DNA of 64,000 nucleotides from Streptacidiphilus neutrinimicus (GCF_000787815.1 NZ_BBPO01000008.1:51062-115061), one strand, 5' to 3'. Shown: positions 41,001 through 50,031, counted from the first letter of the stretch. Numbers and translations are program-made. The notes: generated from the letters alone by a model not told the origin.

Positions 41001-41410
41001 GTGCCCTCAGATGTTGGTCGCGACGGTGCGCCTGCCGAGAATGGCATCCGCCCAGCTCAGAGGCTGCTTGGGTTTACGGAGGTCGTGCTCACCGGCGTCC
41101 GTGTGCCGCGCATGAACTCCCTGATGGAGCGATGGGTGCAGACCTGTCGTCACGAACTCCTTGACCGGACACTGACCTGGAACGAGAGCCATCTGCCCCG
41201 GGCGCTACGCGAGTTCGAGCAGCATCACAACGCCCACCGGCCCCACCAAGCCTTGAACCAGGCGGCACCACTACGGGCAGTGCCTGAACCGCTCGATCCC
41301 GGGCAGATCGCACGCCTGGACATACGTCGGAGAGACCGCCTCGGCGCCATCCACGAGTACCGACATGCCGCCTGAGCTGCGCGGATGAGGTTGTCGGCAG
41401 GCGCAGGGCC
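41001..41410 (+). mobile_element. IS3 integrase C-terminal fragment (second copy)
   Basis: The open frame to 41375 reads VVLTGVRVPRMNSLMERW, then VQTCRHELLDRTLTWNESHL and REFEQHHNAHRPHQALNQAA, ending EYRHAA. It includes the region around the catalytic Glu (MERW) of the DDE integrase, so it retains more than the copy at 25,507. The last 210 bases plus 35 bases after the stop are nearly identical to that copy. There is no N-terminal part or ORF A. Confidence 0.82.
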
Positions 41411-41508
41411 GAGCCCGGTCGCCGAGGAGGGCACCGTGGGGGGCTCCCCGCGTGTCCCTGGCCCGGGTCAGGATGAGGATGCGGGTCCGGGGCCGCATGC
41501 TTGCGGTA

Positions 41509-41730
41509 ATGACACGATCTGATGGACCTCGACGCCCCCTGTCCGCCAGCCCGTTCAGGCGTCCCACGGCACCAGCCCCCGAACAGTTCGCCGTCGGCGA
41601 CCGGGTGACTCACGACAAGCACGGCCTGGGCCGCGTGGTCGCGGTGGAGGACGACCTCTCGGTGATCGTCGACTTCGGCGCGGCCCCCCAGCGCGTCTCC
41701 CCGCCCTTCTCCTCGACGACCAGACTCTGA
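41509..41730 (+). CDS. small CarD/UvrD-C-like SH3-fold protein
   Basis: This 73-residue protein has the conserved segment FAVGDRVTHDKHGLGRVVAVEDD then LSVIVDFGAAPQRVSPPFS, typical of small actinobacterial proteins with a Tudor/SH3-like fold related to CarD_TRCF or the UvrD C-terminal domain. Such domains bind RNA polymerase or nucleic-acid partners. The N-terminal 25 residues are basic and disordered. ATG at 41509 gives the usual family length. It stands alone between IS debris and the DUF5994 region; no partner is evident. Confidence 0.75.
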   Translation: MTRSDGPRRPLSASPFRRPTAPAPEQFAVGDRVTHDKHGLGRVVAVEDDLSVIVDFGAAPQRVSPPFSSTTRL

Positions 41731-41788
41731 GACCGCCGGCAACGCGCCCCTTGAAGCCTGTGGGGCTCGCTGCGCCGTCGCATCGGTC

Positions 41789-41977
41789 TCAGCGCAGGCA
41801 CGCGGGGCAAGGGTGGCCGTGGGCCAGGGCCTCGCCGAGCGGGACCCGGACGACGTCGCAAGGCCCGCCGTCGTCCGCGCACGCGATGTCCTGGGCTGCC
41901 AGGAAGACCGTGCAGTCCTCGCGGGAGTGATACGTGTCGCTCGCCTTACTGGTGATGACGACGTCCGGGGTGGACAT
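41789..41977 (-). CDS. small zinc-ribbon-like protein
   Basis: This 62-residue protein has a pattern VVITSKASDTYHSREDCTVF...LGEALAHGHPCPACL, resembling the small metal-binding module (YHxxxC ... GxxPCxxC) found in Ada-like N-termini and some nuclease-associated domains. One His and three or four Cys could bind zinc. The ATG follows GGAG by nine bases. It is the last gene of the minus-strand DUF5994 run, separated from it by about 60 bases. The function is unknown. Confidence 0.65.
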   Translation of the reverse strand: MSTPDVVITSKASDTYHSREDCTVFLAAQDIACADDGGPCDVVRVPLGEALAHGHPCPACLR

Positions 41978-42038
41978 GGCGGGGTACTCCTCGCAGTCGT
42001 TGCGTCAGACCAGGTAGAGCGGCACGCGGGAGGCACGC

Positions 42039-42560
42039 TCAGCCATCGGCACCGGTGGTGGGCGTGTGCCGGGTGCGGATGTGGATGTGACCGCGAGGCG
42101 CCGTCGCCAGGGGGCGTGTGGGACCGTCGGCGACGAGCGCCCGGGCAGTCTGCTGGTTACCGGGACGGGCTGCCGCGGCCATGAGCTGCTTCGCCCGCCA
42201 GGGGGCGCTCTCCGGTGGCACGACGAGCAGTTCCCACTCCCTGATGCGATAGGAGGAGACGGTGATCGCGTGAGGATCGTGGCCCGGGTCGTACCAGTTC
42301 ACCCGCACGTCGTGGGTTCCGGCCGAGAGGCTGTGGCGCAGCTCGGTCCAGGCGGTGTCGTGGACGGCGGCCCGGGTGATGCGACCCCATAGTCCGTCCA
42401 ACTCGGCAATCAAGTGGGGGAGTTGCTCGAAGAGGTCGCGTGAGTACGGCCACCAGGCGCCGTCGAGTAGGGCTCGGGACCCGTCGGGGGTCAACGACAA
42501 CCGCAGCGGAGGGCGAGCCAGGGGGACGGGTGTGGGTGCGGGGGCGGTGTCGGTGCTCAT
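42039..42560 (-). CDS. DUF5994-type protein (paralog 1)
   Basis: This 173-residue cytoplasmic protein carries the family signature LLDGAWWPYSRDLFEQLPHLIAELD near residue 32, then RVNWYDPGHDPHAITVSS, and WELLVVPPESAPWRAKQLMAAAA. Four paralogs occur within 9 kb here (also 42838, 44169 and 50066). Their role is unknown; such genes commonly lie among osmotic or oxidative stress genes in Streptomyces. No catalytic motif is seen, but the conserved DGAWWPRS segment suggests a binding surface. The ribosome binding site is weak. Confidence 0.85.
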   Translation of the reverse strand: MSTDTAPAPTPVPLARPPLRLSLTPDGSRALLDGAWWPYSRDLFEQLPHLIAELDGLWGRITRAAVHDTAWTELRHSLSAGTHDVRVNWYDPGHDPHAITVSSYRIREWELLVVPPESAPWRAKQLMAAAARPGNQQTARALVADGPTRPLATAPRGHIHIRTRHTPTTGADG

Positions 42561-42664
42561 GAGGGTGAGGGCCTCTCGGTCGCGGATCGGTGGTCAAGCG
42601 GCGTCGGAGCTCAGCCGTGCGGCACGTTCACCGGTCGCGCCGACGGTCTGTCGCCGACGGCCTG

Positions 42665-42841
42665 TCAGGGAAGATGTCCTGTGTGCCGGACGGTACTGCC
42701 GCGCCACTGGGAGTGCCGGCGGTGCGCCGCGGTCCTCGTTGCCGCGGCGTGCCGGGCGTTGGCGAACTGGATCAGCAGGGCGCAGGCTCCGATCATGGCG
42801 GCGATGACCAGCACGGTGAGGAGCGTTGTCATCACTCTCAC
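42665..42841 (-). CDS. small single-pass membrane protein
   Basis: This protein of about 58 residues has one transmembrane helix (MTTLLTVLVIAAMIGACALLIQF) and a basic cytoplasmic tail (ATRTAAHRRHSQWRGSTVRHTG). The GTG at 42841 overlaps the upstream DUF5994 stop (GTGA), and an in-frame ATG at 42832 is an alternative. Coupling suggests it acts with that DUF5994 protein, perhaps anchoring it at the membrane. It is too short for a family assignment. Confidence 0.6.
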   Translation of the reverse strand: MRVMTTLLTVLVIAAMIGACALLIQFANARHAAATRTAAHRRHSQWRGSTVRHTGHLP

Positions 42842-43446
42842 CGTTCCTCGGACACGTGCACCCGGCCGAGCGGCATGGTCAGCGGAGGTGCCGGGGCTGC
42901 GCCGCCTTCGGACTCCCAGGCGGCCTCCGCGCCGGCCTCGCGGGGCGAGGTTTCCGTGTCCCGGTGGTAGCTCTCCTCGGCGGTGATCAGGGCGCTCGCG
43001 GAGGCTGCGCCGCCCGGATCGGCGGCAGCGGCCATCAGCCGCGCGGCGGACTCCGGGCTGGTGTGCGGCGGTATGACGAGCAGGTCCCAGCGGCCGGTGC
43101 GGTAGGAGAGGAGCAGGAGTTTGTGCGGGTCCTGCTCGGTGGTGAACCAGCCGACCTTGACCACGTGTCCGGTGGCCTGGACCTCGCGCGGCAGGGGCTG
43201 CCAGTGGGTCGGGTTGACGGCGACGCGGGTGATGCGTCCCCACTCCCGGTCCAACGCGGCGACAAGAGAAGGAAGTTCGCGAAGAAGGTCGTCCGAGCGG
43301 GGCCACCAGGCGCCGTCCAGGGCTCCGACGGGGAGCCCGCCGGCGGCGGCGGCCGGCCGAAGCGCGAGGCGCAGCGAGGGAGACTCCGCCTCCGTGCGGG
43401 GCGGGGGAAGGGCGACCGAAGGCGCTCGAACAGGTGACACGGACAT
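42838..43446 (-). CDS. DUF5994-type protein (paralog 2)
   Basis: This 202-residue protein has the signature GALDGAWWPRSDDLLRELPSLVAALDREWGRITRVAVN followed by VKVGWFTTEQDPHKLLLLSYRTG and WDLLVIPPHTSPESAARLMAAAA. It is longer than its paralogs because of a C-terminal acidic Glu/Ala-rich extension. ATG at 43446 is chosen over the longer frame to 43551, which has no family similarity. A small membrane protein is translationally coupled downstream. The function is unknown. Confidence 0.85.
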   Translation of the reverse strand: MSVSPVRAPSVALPPPRTEAESPSLRLALRPAAAAGGLPVGALDGAWWPRSDDLLRELPSLVAALDREWGRITRVAVNPTHWQPLPREVQATGHVVKVGWFTTEQDPHKLLLLSYRTGRWDLLVIPPHTSPESAARLMAAAADPGGAASASALITAEESYHRDTETSPREAGAEAAWESEGGAAPAPPLTMPLGRVHVSEER

Positions 43447-43627
43447 GGTGGGCGTCCCGTCTCCGGGCCTGCGCGCAGACCCGATGTCGGCGTTCGCCGA
43501 GAACGACAGGGGCACTGCAGCCGGTGTTCGGAAAACCCTCGGTGCTTTCACCCTACTCTGCGGGCGGCCGTAAGGGACTGATCCTGAGCCGCCGATTCCG
43601 GCGCGGTCCGGGCAGGCCGTGCTTGCC

Positions 43628-43886
43628 TCAGACTTCGCCGGGGCGCGGGTGATCGCCGCCGGAGGAACGTCCGGGGGGCGGACCCGGCGACCTGGGGACG
43701 CGTGTGGTGTCCACGGTCAGGTGAAGCCTCGTCCCGGTCCCGTCCGGACCCGCCGGACAGCTGCGCTGCTCGGTGCTGAACGAACGCGCTGCGCAGCAGG
43801 AGCGCGACCTGGCGCGCGGCGTCCGGTGTGGCCGCGATGATGCGGACGTCGGCGTGCCCGAGGGGCGGCAACGGTTCGTCCTGCAC
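43628..43886 (-). pseudogene. small conserved protein, frameshifted
   Basis: From ATG 43886 the frame reads DVRIIAATPDAARQVALLLRSAF. The similarity then continues in another frame as FSTEQRSCPAGPDGTGTRLH then LTVDTTRVP, which runs to a stop at 43628. Together they resemble a short actinobacterial alpha/beta protein with paralogs near stress genes. A frameshift near 43,775 breaks it. The remaining 43,447-43,627 and 43,887-44,168 contain no other gene I can support. Confidence 0.45.
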
Positions 43887-44168
43887 AGTTGCTCAGCTCC
43901 CGGGGACGGGCGACACGATGCGGGCCGGTCGGTGGCCCACCGGTCGGTGGGGATGCCGGGCCCGCCCATCCGGGGACACCCTGGAGACGGAAACGGTGGG
44001 AGGCCGCGGGATCCTGTCGTTGGCCCGGCGCGGGCGACAGCAGCCACGCTACCCCGGCCGCACCGGAGTAGCGTGGAAGCGGCTCCGAAGCGGCTGGGCG
44101 CGTCGACCTTGGTGCGGGCCGACGCAGGCCATCACGCGCGGTGCGTCGCGGCGGACAGGCGGTGTTCC

Positions 44169-44648
44169 ATGAGTGTCGACCCTTCCACTCCGGCAGCGGG
44201 AAGGCTGCTGCCGGACACGAGCGAGTGGCCGCAGGCGCCCGGCGCGGTGGTTCTGCGGCTGGAGACGACCGCCTCCCGGCTGGGTGCCCACGACGGCGCC
44301 TGGTGGCCGCGCTCACGCGACCTGGCCGCGGAGCTTCCGCCACTGATCACGGCGGTGGCAGAGCACGTGGGGCCCGTCGAGCGGGTCGGCCTGGACGCCG
44401 ACGCGTGGGACGAGGTTCCGGGACGGATCACCGTCGGCGACCGGGTGGTGCACATCGACTGGTCCCCGGTCGGCGACGACACGGTGATGCTCACCCGCGG
44501 CGCCCACGACCACTTCCTGCTTCTGGTCGTCCCTCCCGACGCGGACCCCGAGGCCGCCCACGCCGCCATGGCCGCGGCGGTGCTGGCCGGCGCCTCGGAC
44601 TCGGCGAAGCAGATCTTCGTCAAGACCGGCATCACACCTGCCGCGTGA
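44169..44648 (+). CDS. DUF5994-type protein (paralog 3)
   Basis: This 159-residue protein has the signature GAHDGAWWPRSRDLAAELPPLITAVAEHVGPVERVGLDADAWDEVP, then VVHIDWSPVGDDTVMLTRGAHDHFLLLVVPPDADPEAA. It is closest to the copy at 50066-50551: both share the DHFLLLVVPP block and lack the RIREWEL/RTGRWDL segment of paralogs 1 and 2. It is transcribed opposite to those two. The ATG start has a weak GGTG upstream. The function is unknown. Confidence 0.85.
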   Translation: MSVDPSTPAAGRLLPDTSEWPQAPGAVVLRLETTASRLGAHDGAWWPRSRDLAAELPPLITAVAEHVGPVERVGLDADAWDEVPGRITVGDRVVHIDWSPVGDDTVMLTRGAHDHFLLLVVPPDADPEAAHAAMAAAVLAGASDSAKQIFVKTGITPAA

Positions 44649-45015
44649 CCTGTGGACCGGCAGCCGTCGTCCTCCGTTCGCCGACGACACGATCCGGTAC
44701 GGCCGGAGCTGAGGGTGCGGTCGAGGTGCGAGGCGGTTGCCGGGGTCTGTGCGGCCGATCTCGCCGCGTCGGCCGAGTCGGCGAAGAACATGCCCGCGCC
44801 ACACCGCGTCCGTACGCCTTCGGGTGCACGATGGAAGGGACACACCCCTGATCTCCGAATCGGCATGCGCTCCCTCGTGGATTCCCCTTCGGCCCGGGGC
44901 GACGTCGCGCCGAGGTCCACTGGTGGCCCCGGAAGCGTCCGGCGCCCGGAGGAGCGGGTCGCCACCGGTGGCCCGATCGGATCCCGAGGGGGCGCTGTCG
45001 ACCGAGGAGATGACC
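44649..45015. other. 367-base intergenic region upstream of the SPFH gene
   Basis: No supportable gene. In-frame extension of the SPFH ORF through this region lacks family similarity, and a GAGGAG at 45004-45009 fits a start at 45016. The promoter of the SPFH gene is expected here. Confidence 0.5.
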
Positions 45016-46155
45016 ATGTTCGGTTATCGTGTGCCGGCTCCGGACCAGGCGATGTTGATATCCGGGGGCCGACGCGGCATGGGGGCGGCGCCGTTCCGGG
45101 TCGTCACTGGCCACGGCGCGTTCGTGCTGCCGGTCTTGCGCAAGACGCGGTTCCTGACGCTGGCGATGTGCGAGGCGGAGGTCGACGAGAACTGTGTCAC
45201 CCACCAGGGCATCGCGCTGACCGTGCGCGCCGTGATCGCGTTCAAGGTGGGCAACGACAACGAGAGCATCGTCAACGCCGGCCAGCGGTTCCTGTCGGAC
45301 CAGGACCAGATGTCGGTGCTGACGGGCAGGATTTTCGCCGGTCACCTGCGTGCGATCATCGGGTCGATGACGGTCGAGGAGATCGTGACCGAGCGTCAGA
45401 AGCTGGCGACGGAGGTGCTGGAGACCTCGAAGGCGGAGATGGGCAAGATCGGTCTGATCGTCGACTCGCTGCAGATCCAGTCGATCGACGACGGGCAGAC
45501 CGGTTACATCGCGGCGATGGCCGCCCCGCATCAGGCCGCGATCCAACGGCAGGCGAAGATCGCCCAGGCCCAGGCGACCCAGGCGGCAGCCGAGGCCGAG
45601 CAGGCCGCCGCCCGCAACCAGGCCGAGTACGCCCGGCAGACGGCGGTCGTCAAGGCCCAGTACACGGCCGAGGTCGACCGCGCCCAGGCGCAGGCCGCGC
45701 AGGCCGGTCCGCTGGCCGCCGCCCACGCTCAGCAGGAGGTGCTGACGGCCCAAACCGGGCTGGCCCAGCGGGCGGCCGAGCTGCGTCAGCAGCAGCTGGT
45801 CGCGGAGGTGGTGCGCCCCGCCGAGGCGGAGGCGGAGCGGATCCGGGTGCTGGCGCTGGCCGACGCCGAGCGGATGAGGATCCAGGCGGAGGCGGCGGCG
45901 TCCAACGACCGGGTCGCGTTGGACCGGATGCTGATCGACCAGCTGCCGCTGATCGTCAAGGAGGCGGCGGGCGGCCTGGCCGGCGCCAACGTCAACGTGC
46001 TGAACGGTGCGGACGGCCTCGGGGAGATCGCCGCGGGGTTGGTGGGGCAGGGTCTGACCATCCTGGACTCGGTCCGGCAGAACCTCACCGCGACCCGGAC
46101 CGGGGCCGACGGCGACGGGGCGGCACGCACCCGGCACCTGGGCCCGGTGGACTGA
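45016..46155 (+). CDS. SPFH/flotillin-family membrane scaffold protein
   Basis: This 379-residue protein has an SPFH (band 7) domain in residues about 5-185: GYRVPAPDQAMLISGG, HGAFVLPVLRKTRFLTLAMCEAEVDE, and SMTVEEIVTERQKLATEVLE. A long Ala/Gln/Glu-rich coiled coil with EAEQAAARNQAEYARQ and EAERIRVLALADAERMRIQAEA repeats follows, then a short C-terminal tail. Flotillins form oligomeric membrane microdomains that organise signalling or cell-wall enzymes. No N-terminal transmembrane helix is obvious, so membrane contact would be through hairpin insertion or acylation. It lies among stress regulators. Confidence 0.9.
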   Translation: MFGYRVPAPDQAMLISGGRRGMGAAPFRVVTGHGAFVLPVLRKTRFLTLAMCEAEVDENCVTHQGIALTVRAVIAFKVGNDNESIVNAGQRFLSDQDQMSVLTGRIFAGHLRAIIGSMTVEEIVTERQKLATEVLETSKAEMGKIGLIVDSLQIQSIDDGQTGYIAAMAAPHQAAIQRQAKIAQAQATQAAAEAEQAAARNQAEYARQTAVVKAQYTAEVDRAQAQAAQAGPLAAAHAQQEVLTAQTGLAQRAAELRQQQLVAEVVRPAEAEAERIRVLALADAERMRIQAEAAASNDRVALDRMLIDQLPLIVKEAAGGLAGANVNVLNGADGLGEIAAGLVGQGLTILDSVRQNLTATRTGADGDGAARTRHLGPVD

Positions 46156-46454
46156 CAACCCGCCGGAGTCGGAGAGGCGCGGGAGCGGGGAGAGGCCCCT
46201 CGGCGGCGACACTCCGGGGGGCGGCCGCGGCCGCGGTCGTGGATGCCTCGCGGCTGCGGTCGGACCATGGCCCGTTGCTCGGCCGTACCGCAGCGGCACC
46301 CTGGCCCTCGAGGGTTTGCCGGTGAGCGAGGTCCGCGTCACCTACGCCAAGTCGCAAGGGAAGGGCTGCCACGCGCTCGTGGTGGACCACGTGACGCCAC
46401 ACGGCGGCTCCATGACCAACTGGGACCGGGGGACTCAACCGGAGCGAGTGCGGT

Positions 46455-47702
46455 TCAGCCCTTGTGCCGGTCGGGCTGCGGTCGGCCGCCGCGGTGGACT
46501 TCCGTCGTCGCGTCGGGTTGTCCGACGGCGTCTCCGTGCCACTCCACCAGGAAGAGGCTCGCGTCGTCCGTCGTGGCACCGCCTCGCTCCTGCATGAGGG
46601 CGTCGGAGAGGCTGCGCACCATCTCCCGGACGCTTCCGCCGCGGGGGCCGACGCGCTCGACGGTGGCGATCAGCCGTTGTTCCCCGAACAGCTCACCGCC
46701 CGCTCGGTGCTCCTCGACGAGGCCGTCGGTGTAGAACAGCACCCGGTCGCCGCGCCGCAGGTGCCGTCGGCTGATCTGCGGTGTGTCTCCGCCGAAGCCG
46801 ACCGGAAGGGTTCCGGGGCTGTCCAGTGCCTGGAGCACGTGGTGGCCGCGGATCAGCAGCGGTGCCGGGTGGCCGGCGTTGACCCATTCCAGGGTTCCCG
46901 TTGCGATGTTCAGGCGCATCATCTGGGCGGTGACGAAATGGTCGGGCCCGAACTGCTGGTCGATGGCGGCATCCATGTATGCGTACAGTTCGGCGAGTCC
47001 CACGGTGGCGCGCCGGGCGTGCCGGTAGGCGCCGATGGCGACCGTCGCCAGAACGGCGGCGTTCAGACCGTGGCCCATGGCGTCGATCATGGCCAGATGC
47101 AGGATGTCGTCGTCGAGCGCGTAGTCGAGGCTGTCACCGGCGATGTCGTAGGCCGGTTCCAGGATTCCGGCGACGGAGACCTGCGGTGTGCTCATCGCCA
47201 GCGGAGGCAGCAGCGACCACTGGATCTCCGCTGCCAGGCTCATCGGCGCCTGACGGCGGGCTCGGGCGAACTGGTCCGTGTAGCCGTTCTTGGCGGTCAG
47301 GATGTCCGCGACCAGTGCCGCCAGTCGGCGGAGCAGTCTGCGGTCCTCGTCGTTCACGTCGGCCAGGGTGACCGCGAGCACGCCGCCGTGGTCACCGTCC
47401 GGCAGGGGCACGAACATCCGGATGCCTGCGGCCTGCGGGCACTCGACGGTGGTCGTCCCCAGGAAGGCTTCACCGGCCGGGGAGCCGCCGATGGGCACGG
47501 GGGCTCCGACGACGAGTCCCCGGCCCGGCAGGGGCACCAGCGTGACCTGGCCGTAGTCGGGCAGGAGGATGGAGACTTCCTGGCCGCCGACCGCCCGCGC
47601 CGCTTCGGCCACCAGGGGGGCGACGAGCTGCGGCGGCATTCCTCGCGCCCGGTCCAGCAGCTGTCCCAGCAGGCCCTCGCCGAATCCTTCGGATCGGTCC
47701 AT
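46455..47702 (-). CDS. SpoIIE/RsbU-type PP2C phosphatase
   Basis: This 415-residue protein has an N-terminal GAF-like sensor region (residues about 1-165: GGQEVSILLPDYGQVTLVPLPG, IRMFVPLPDGDHGGVLAVTL) and a SpoIIE PP2C domain after the linker MSLAAEIQWSLLPP. It has metal-binding positions in AYDIAGDSLDYAL and MIDAMGHGLNAA, then HPAPLLIRG and DRVLFYTDGLVEEHR. Such enzymes dephosphorylate STAS anti-anti-sigma factors and so activate alternative sigma factors. The region also encodes a STAS protein (53395) and a HATPase (53865), possible partners. Confidence 0.92.
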   Translation of the reverse strand: MDRSEGFGEGLLGQLLDRARGMPPQLVAPLVAEAARAVGGQEVSILLPDYGQVTLVPLPGRGLVVGAPVPIGGSPAGEAFLGTTTVECPQAAGIRMFVPLPDGDHGGVLAVTLADVNDEDRRLLRRLAALVADILTAKNGYTDQFARARRQAPMSLAAEIQWSLLPPLAMSTPQVSVAGILEPAYDIAGDSLDYALDDDILHLAMIDAMGHGLNAAVLATVAIGAYRHARRATVGLAELYAYMDAAIDQQFGPDHFVTAQMMRLNIATGTLEWVNAGHPAPLLIRGHHVLQALDSPGTLPVGFGGDTPQISRRHLRRGDRVLFYTDGLVEEHRAGGELFGEQRLIATVERVGPRGGSVREMVRSLSDALMQERGGATTDDASLFLVEWHGDAVGQPDATTEVHRGGRPQPDRHKG

Positions 47703-47927
47703 CGCAGCCCTGTCGCTCTTCCTCTGCGGGCTTCACGGTGAGTGCGCGGTTCGCCGCCCGACTTCCTCGCCCCGCTCCGTCGCGGACCCGCGTACGCTCT
47801 GCGGTGCCCTCCTTCGTCCCAGCATCGCATCGGCTCGCGCACTCGACACTCCGGCCGGGAGCGTGCAGGCGAGCAGCTGCTTGCGACCCGAGATCCGCAG
47901 CTCGCTTCCCGAGGCACCGAGGTTCTG

Positions 47928-48200
47928 CTACTCGACCGTGGGTCGTGTCTCCCTCAGCTGTTCCTGGAGCCACTTCAGCGTGTCCGGGGTGGCTCCGTTC
48001 GCCTTCGCGTAGTCGAGCAGCCGCTCGGCCTGGCCGTCGAGGAGAAGCCGGACATCCTGCTGCTGCGCGACCGTGAATCCGGCTGCCATGCCCTTCATCC
48101 CCCAGGCGGACAGGGCCCGCTCCACGGCCGCTCGATCGCCCCGGCGGACGTCGTCCATGATCCGGTCGGTCAGGGCCTCCAGGTCGGTGTCCATCGTCAT
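47928..48200 (-). CDS. small hypothetical helical protein
   Basis: This 90-residue, mainly helical soluble protein has no recognised domain: LEALTDRIMDDVRRGDRAAV, then GMKGMAAGFTVAQQQDVRLLLDGQAERLLDYAKANGATPD. The first or third codon (ATG at 48200 or 48194) follows GAGG. The coding bias is strong. It lies between the PP2C phosphatase and a divergent small gene; there is no functional clue beyond the stress neighbourhood. The 225 bases separating it from the phosphatase gene hold no gene. Confidence 0.65.
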   Translation of the reverse strand: MTMDTDLEALTDRIMDDVRRGDRAAVERALSAWGMKGMAAGFTVAQQQDVRLLLDGQAERLLDYAKANGATPDTLKWLQEQLRETRPTVE

Positions 48201-48321
48201 GAACCTCAGCCTGCGCGGCTCTCCCCGGACGCGCGAGGTGGCTCGCCCATCCAGGTCCCCGGGGTGCGACCCGCCATGCCCAGCGGCACTCTGGACCGGG
48301 GGCCCACGTCAGGAGAACGGG

Positions 48322-48708
48322 ATGGGTACGACGGCAGACCAGGTGGAGACGCGGATCTCCGTGCGGGAGGACAGTTCCGGGGTCCACACGGTCCTGGACG
48401 TCCGGATCACCGCGGACGCCGCGACCGCCGGACGGATCGCGGCCCTGGTCCGCGAGGCCTACGCTTCGGTCCTGCTCGGCGGTGGCCCCGCCGCAGCCCG
48501 GGAACACGAGGAGACCAGGGCCCGGCAGTCCTCGGACGGCGTCGCCCGGCTCGAACTCGTATCCCAGGACCTGGCGCTGCTCGACGTGATCCGGAAGCAC
48601 GTCGGCACCGTGTACCCGACCTCGCCGGACAGCGACCGCGCGTCCGCACACGGCACCGTGCGCCTGGTGGTCCTGCGTGAGACCGACGGTTCGGCCGACG
48701 ACGACTGA
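48322..48708 (+). CDS. small hypothetical alpha/beta protein
   Basis: This 128-residue protein starts at ATG seven bases after GGAG. The sequence TRISVREDSSGVHTVLDVRITADAATAGRIAALVREAYASVL alternates strand and helix, and the last third (VARLELVSQDLALLDVIRKHVGTVYPTSPD) is again alpha/beta, ending in an acidic tail. No family is recognised. It may be distantly related to the frameshifted small gene at 43628-43886, which has a similar strand-helix opening. Confidence 0.65.
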   Translation: MGTTADQVETRISVREDSSGVHTVLDVRITADAATAGRIAALVREAYASVLLGGGPAAAREHEETRARQSSDGVARLELVSQDLALLDVIRKHVGTVYPTSPDSDRASAHGTVRLVVLRETDGSADDD

Positions 48709-48907
48709 CACCTGATCCTCATGGCGGGTCCCTCGGGCCGTGCCCGGCTGCGCGGCCTCAACGGTCGCTGCCGTGCGGCAGGCGTTCGGGGCCCCGCTGC
48801 TCGCCGACGCCCAGCAGGAGCCGCAGCGTCCCGGCCGGCATCGGCGGGAGGGGGCCGGTGACGAGCAGACGGTGGAGCGGAAGCTGACGGCACCGTCGCC
48901 CCGTCGG

Positions 48908-49309
48908 TCAGCTGCCGCTGCCCAGTTGCTCGGCGGTGATGACGCCCAGGGCGAAGCCATCGGCGTCGATGACCGGCCAGACGTGTGCGTCGTGTTCCCG
49001 CATGGCCTTGGCGACGGCGTCGATCGGGGTGTCGGGGTGCGCGAAGGGTTCGATCGGGCGCGCGACGTCGCGCAGCCGGGCGTGCTGGCTGTACCAGGGC
49101 TGGGACAGGTAGCCGCTGAGGTCGTCCCTGGTGACGAGGCCGACGCAGTGGCCGTCGTCGCCCCGGACGAGCAGGTGTTCCACGTGGGCGCTGTGCAGGA
49201 TGTCCAGGGCCTTGTCCACGGCGGTGTGGTCGCTGACCTGCAGGTCGGCGGGGACCATCACGTCGGCTGCGCGGCGGTGGTCTGCGGATGTGTCGAGGGT
49301 GGACGCCAT
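48908..49309 (-). CDS. CBS-domain pair protein
   Basis: This 133-residue protein consists of two tandem CBS domains: VMVPADLQVSDHTAVDKALDILHSAHVEHLLVRGDDGHCVGLVTRDDL, and PIEPFAHPDTPIDAVAKAMREHDAHVWPVIDADGFALGVITAEQL. CBS pairs bind adenosine nucleotides and act as energy or stress sensors on partner proteins. It is stand-alone with no catalytic domain, as is its plus-strand paralog at 50807-51232. Both flank a DUF5994 gene, and all three lie in the stress-regulator neighbourhood. Confidence 0.93.
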   Translation of the reverse strand: MASTLDTSADHRRAADVMVPADLQVSDHTAVDKALDILHSAHVEHLLVRGDDGHCVGLVTRDDLSGYLSQPWYSQHARLRDVARPIEPFAHPDTPIDAVAKAMREHDAHVWPVIDADGFALGVITAEQLGSGS

Positions 49310-49654
49310 TGAGGTCTCCCTTGGCGCTCGGGGTCGCTCCGGGCTTCGACGCTTTCAAGCGTGCCCTGGCCGGAGGCCGAGGCCGGGGTCAGGGCTCGCG
49401 GGCTGTGCGTCGACGTCCGGGCGGAGGGATCCAGCAGGGATGGGCGGGTGGCGCGACCTGACGTGCCGACGGGCGAGGCGGACATCGCACCGCGGCTGCC
49501 GCCGCATGCACAGTCCCCTCGCCTTCATGCTAACCGTGCGGTGGAGGCAGCGGCTGTGGTGTGCCTGTGCTCCCCGGGTGCGCGCAGTAGCGCGGAGAAG
49601 CGCAGGGAGCCTCCCGCCTCGGACTTCCACCCACGCCGACGGCAGGAGCGGGAC
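49310..49654. other. 345-base region without a gene
   Basis: Upstream of the minus-strand CBS gene and of the decayed plus-strand pyrophosphatase. It likely carries both promoters. No coding potential that I can support. Confidence 0.5.
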
Positions 49655-50031
49655 ATGGACTTCGGCCTCGTGGAGATCCCCCGGGGATCCCGCAACAACT
49701 ACGCGATGGACCAAGGCCTGGGACGCATCCGGTGGGACCGGATGCTTTTCACCTCCACCCACTGCCCGGCCGACCTTCGGCTACGTCGAGGGCACTCTCG
49801 GACTGGACGGCGATCTTATCTTCCGGGGGGGCCTGGTCCGCTGCCGTGCGCTCGGCGCGTTCCGTATCAAACGCCGGGCGAGGACATCGGCACCGGTCTC
49901 GACGCATCGGCCGTTCCCTCGCCGCGCACCGCACTCTGCCTCCAGAGCTACTCGCCGACGCCCTCCTGCTCGATCTCCTCCCCATTCCGAGGGCCACCGA
50001 CGACACCGCCCTGGTCGTCCTGCGCCTGTGA
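49655..50031 (+). pseudogene. chimeric debris: pyrophosphatase start fused to PP2C phosphatase end
   Basis: ATG 49655 after CAGGAG opens MDFGLVEIPRGSRNNYAMDQ then GRIRWDRMLFTSTHCPAD, a clear inorganic pyrophosphatase N-terminus. After about 49,770 the similarity moves to another frame (FGYVEGTLGLDGDLI) and ends near 49,820. From about 49,890 a third segment reads SLAAHRTLPPELLADALLLD then LLPIPRATDDTALVVLRL and a stop, the C-terminus of a SpoIIE-type PP2C phosphatase. Two unrelated broken genes therefore abut here. Confidence 0.65.
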
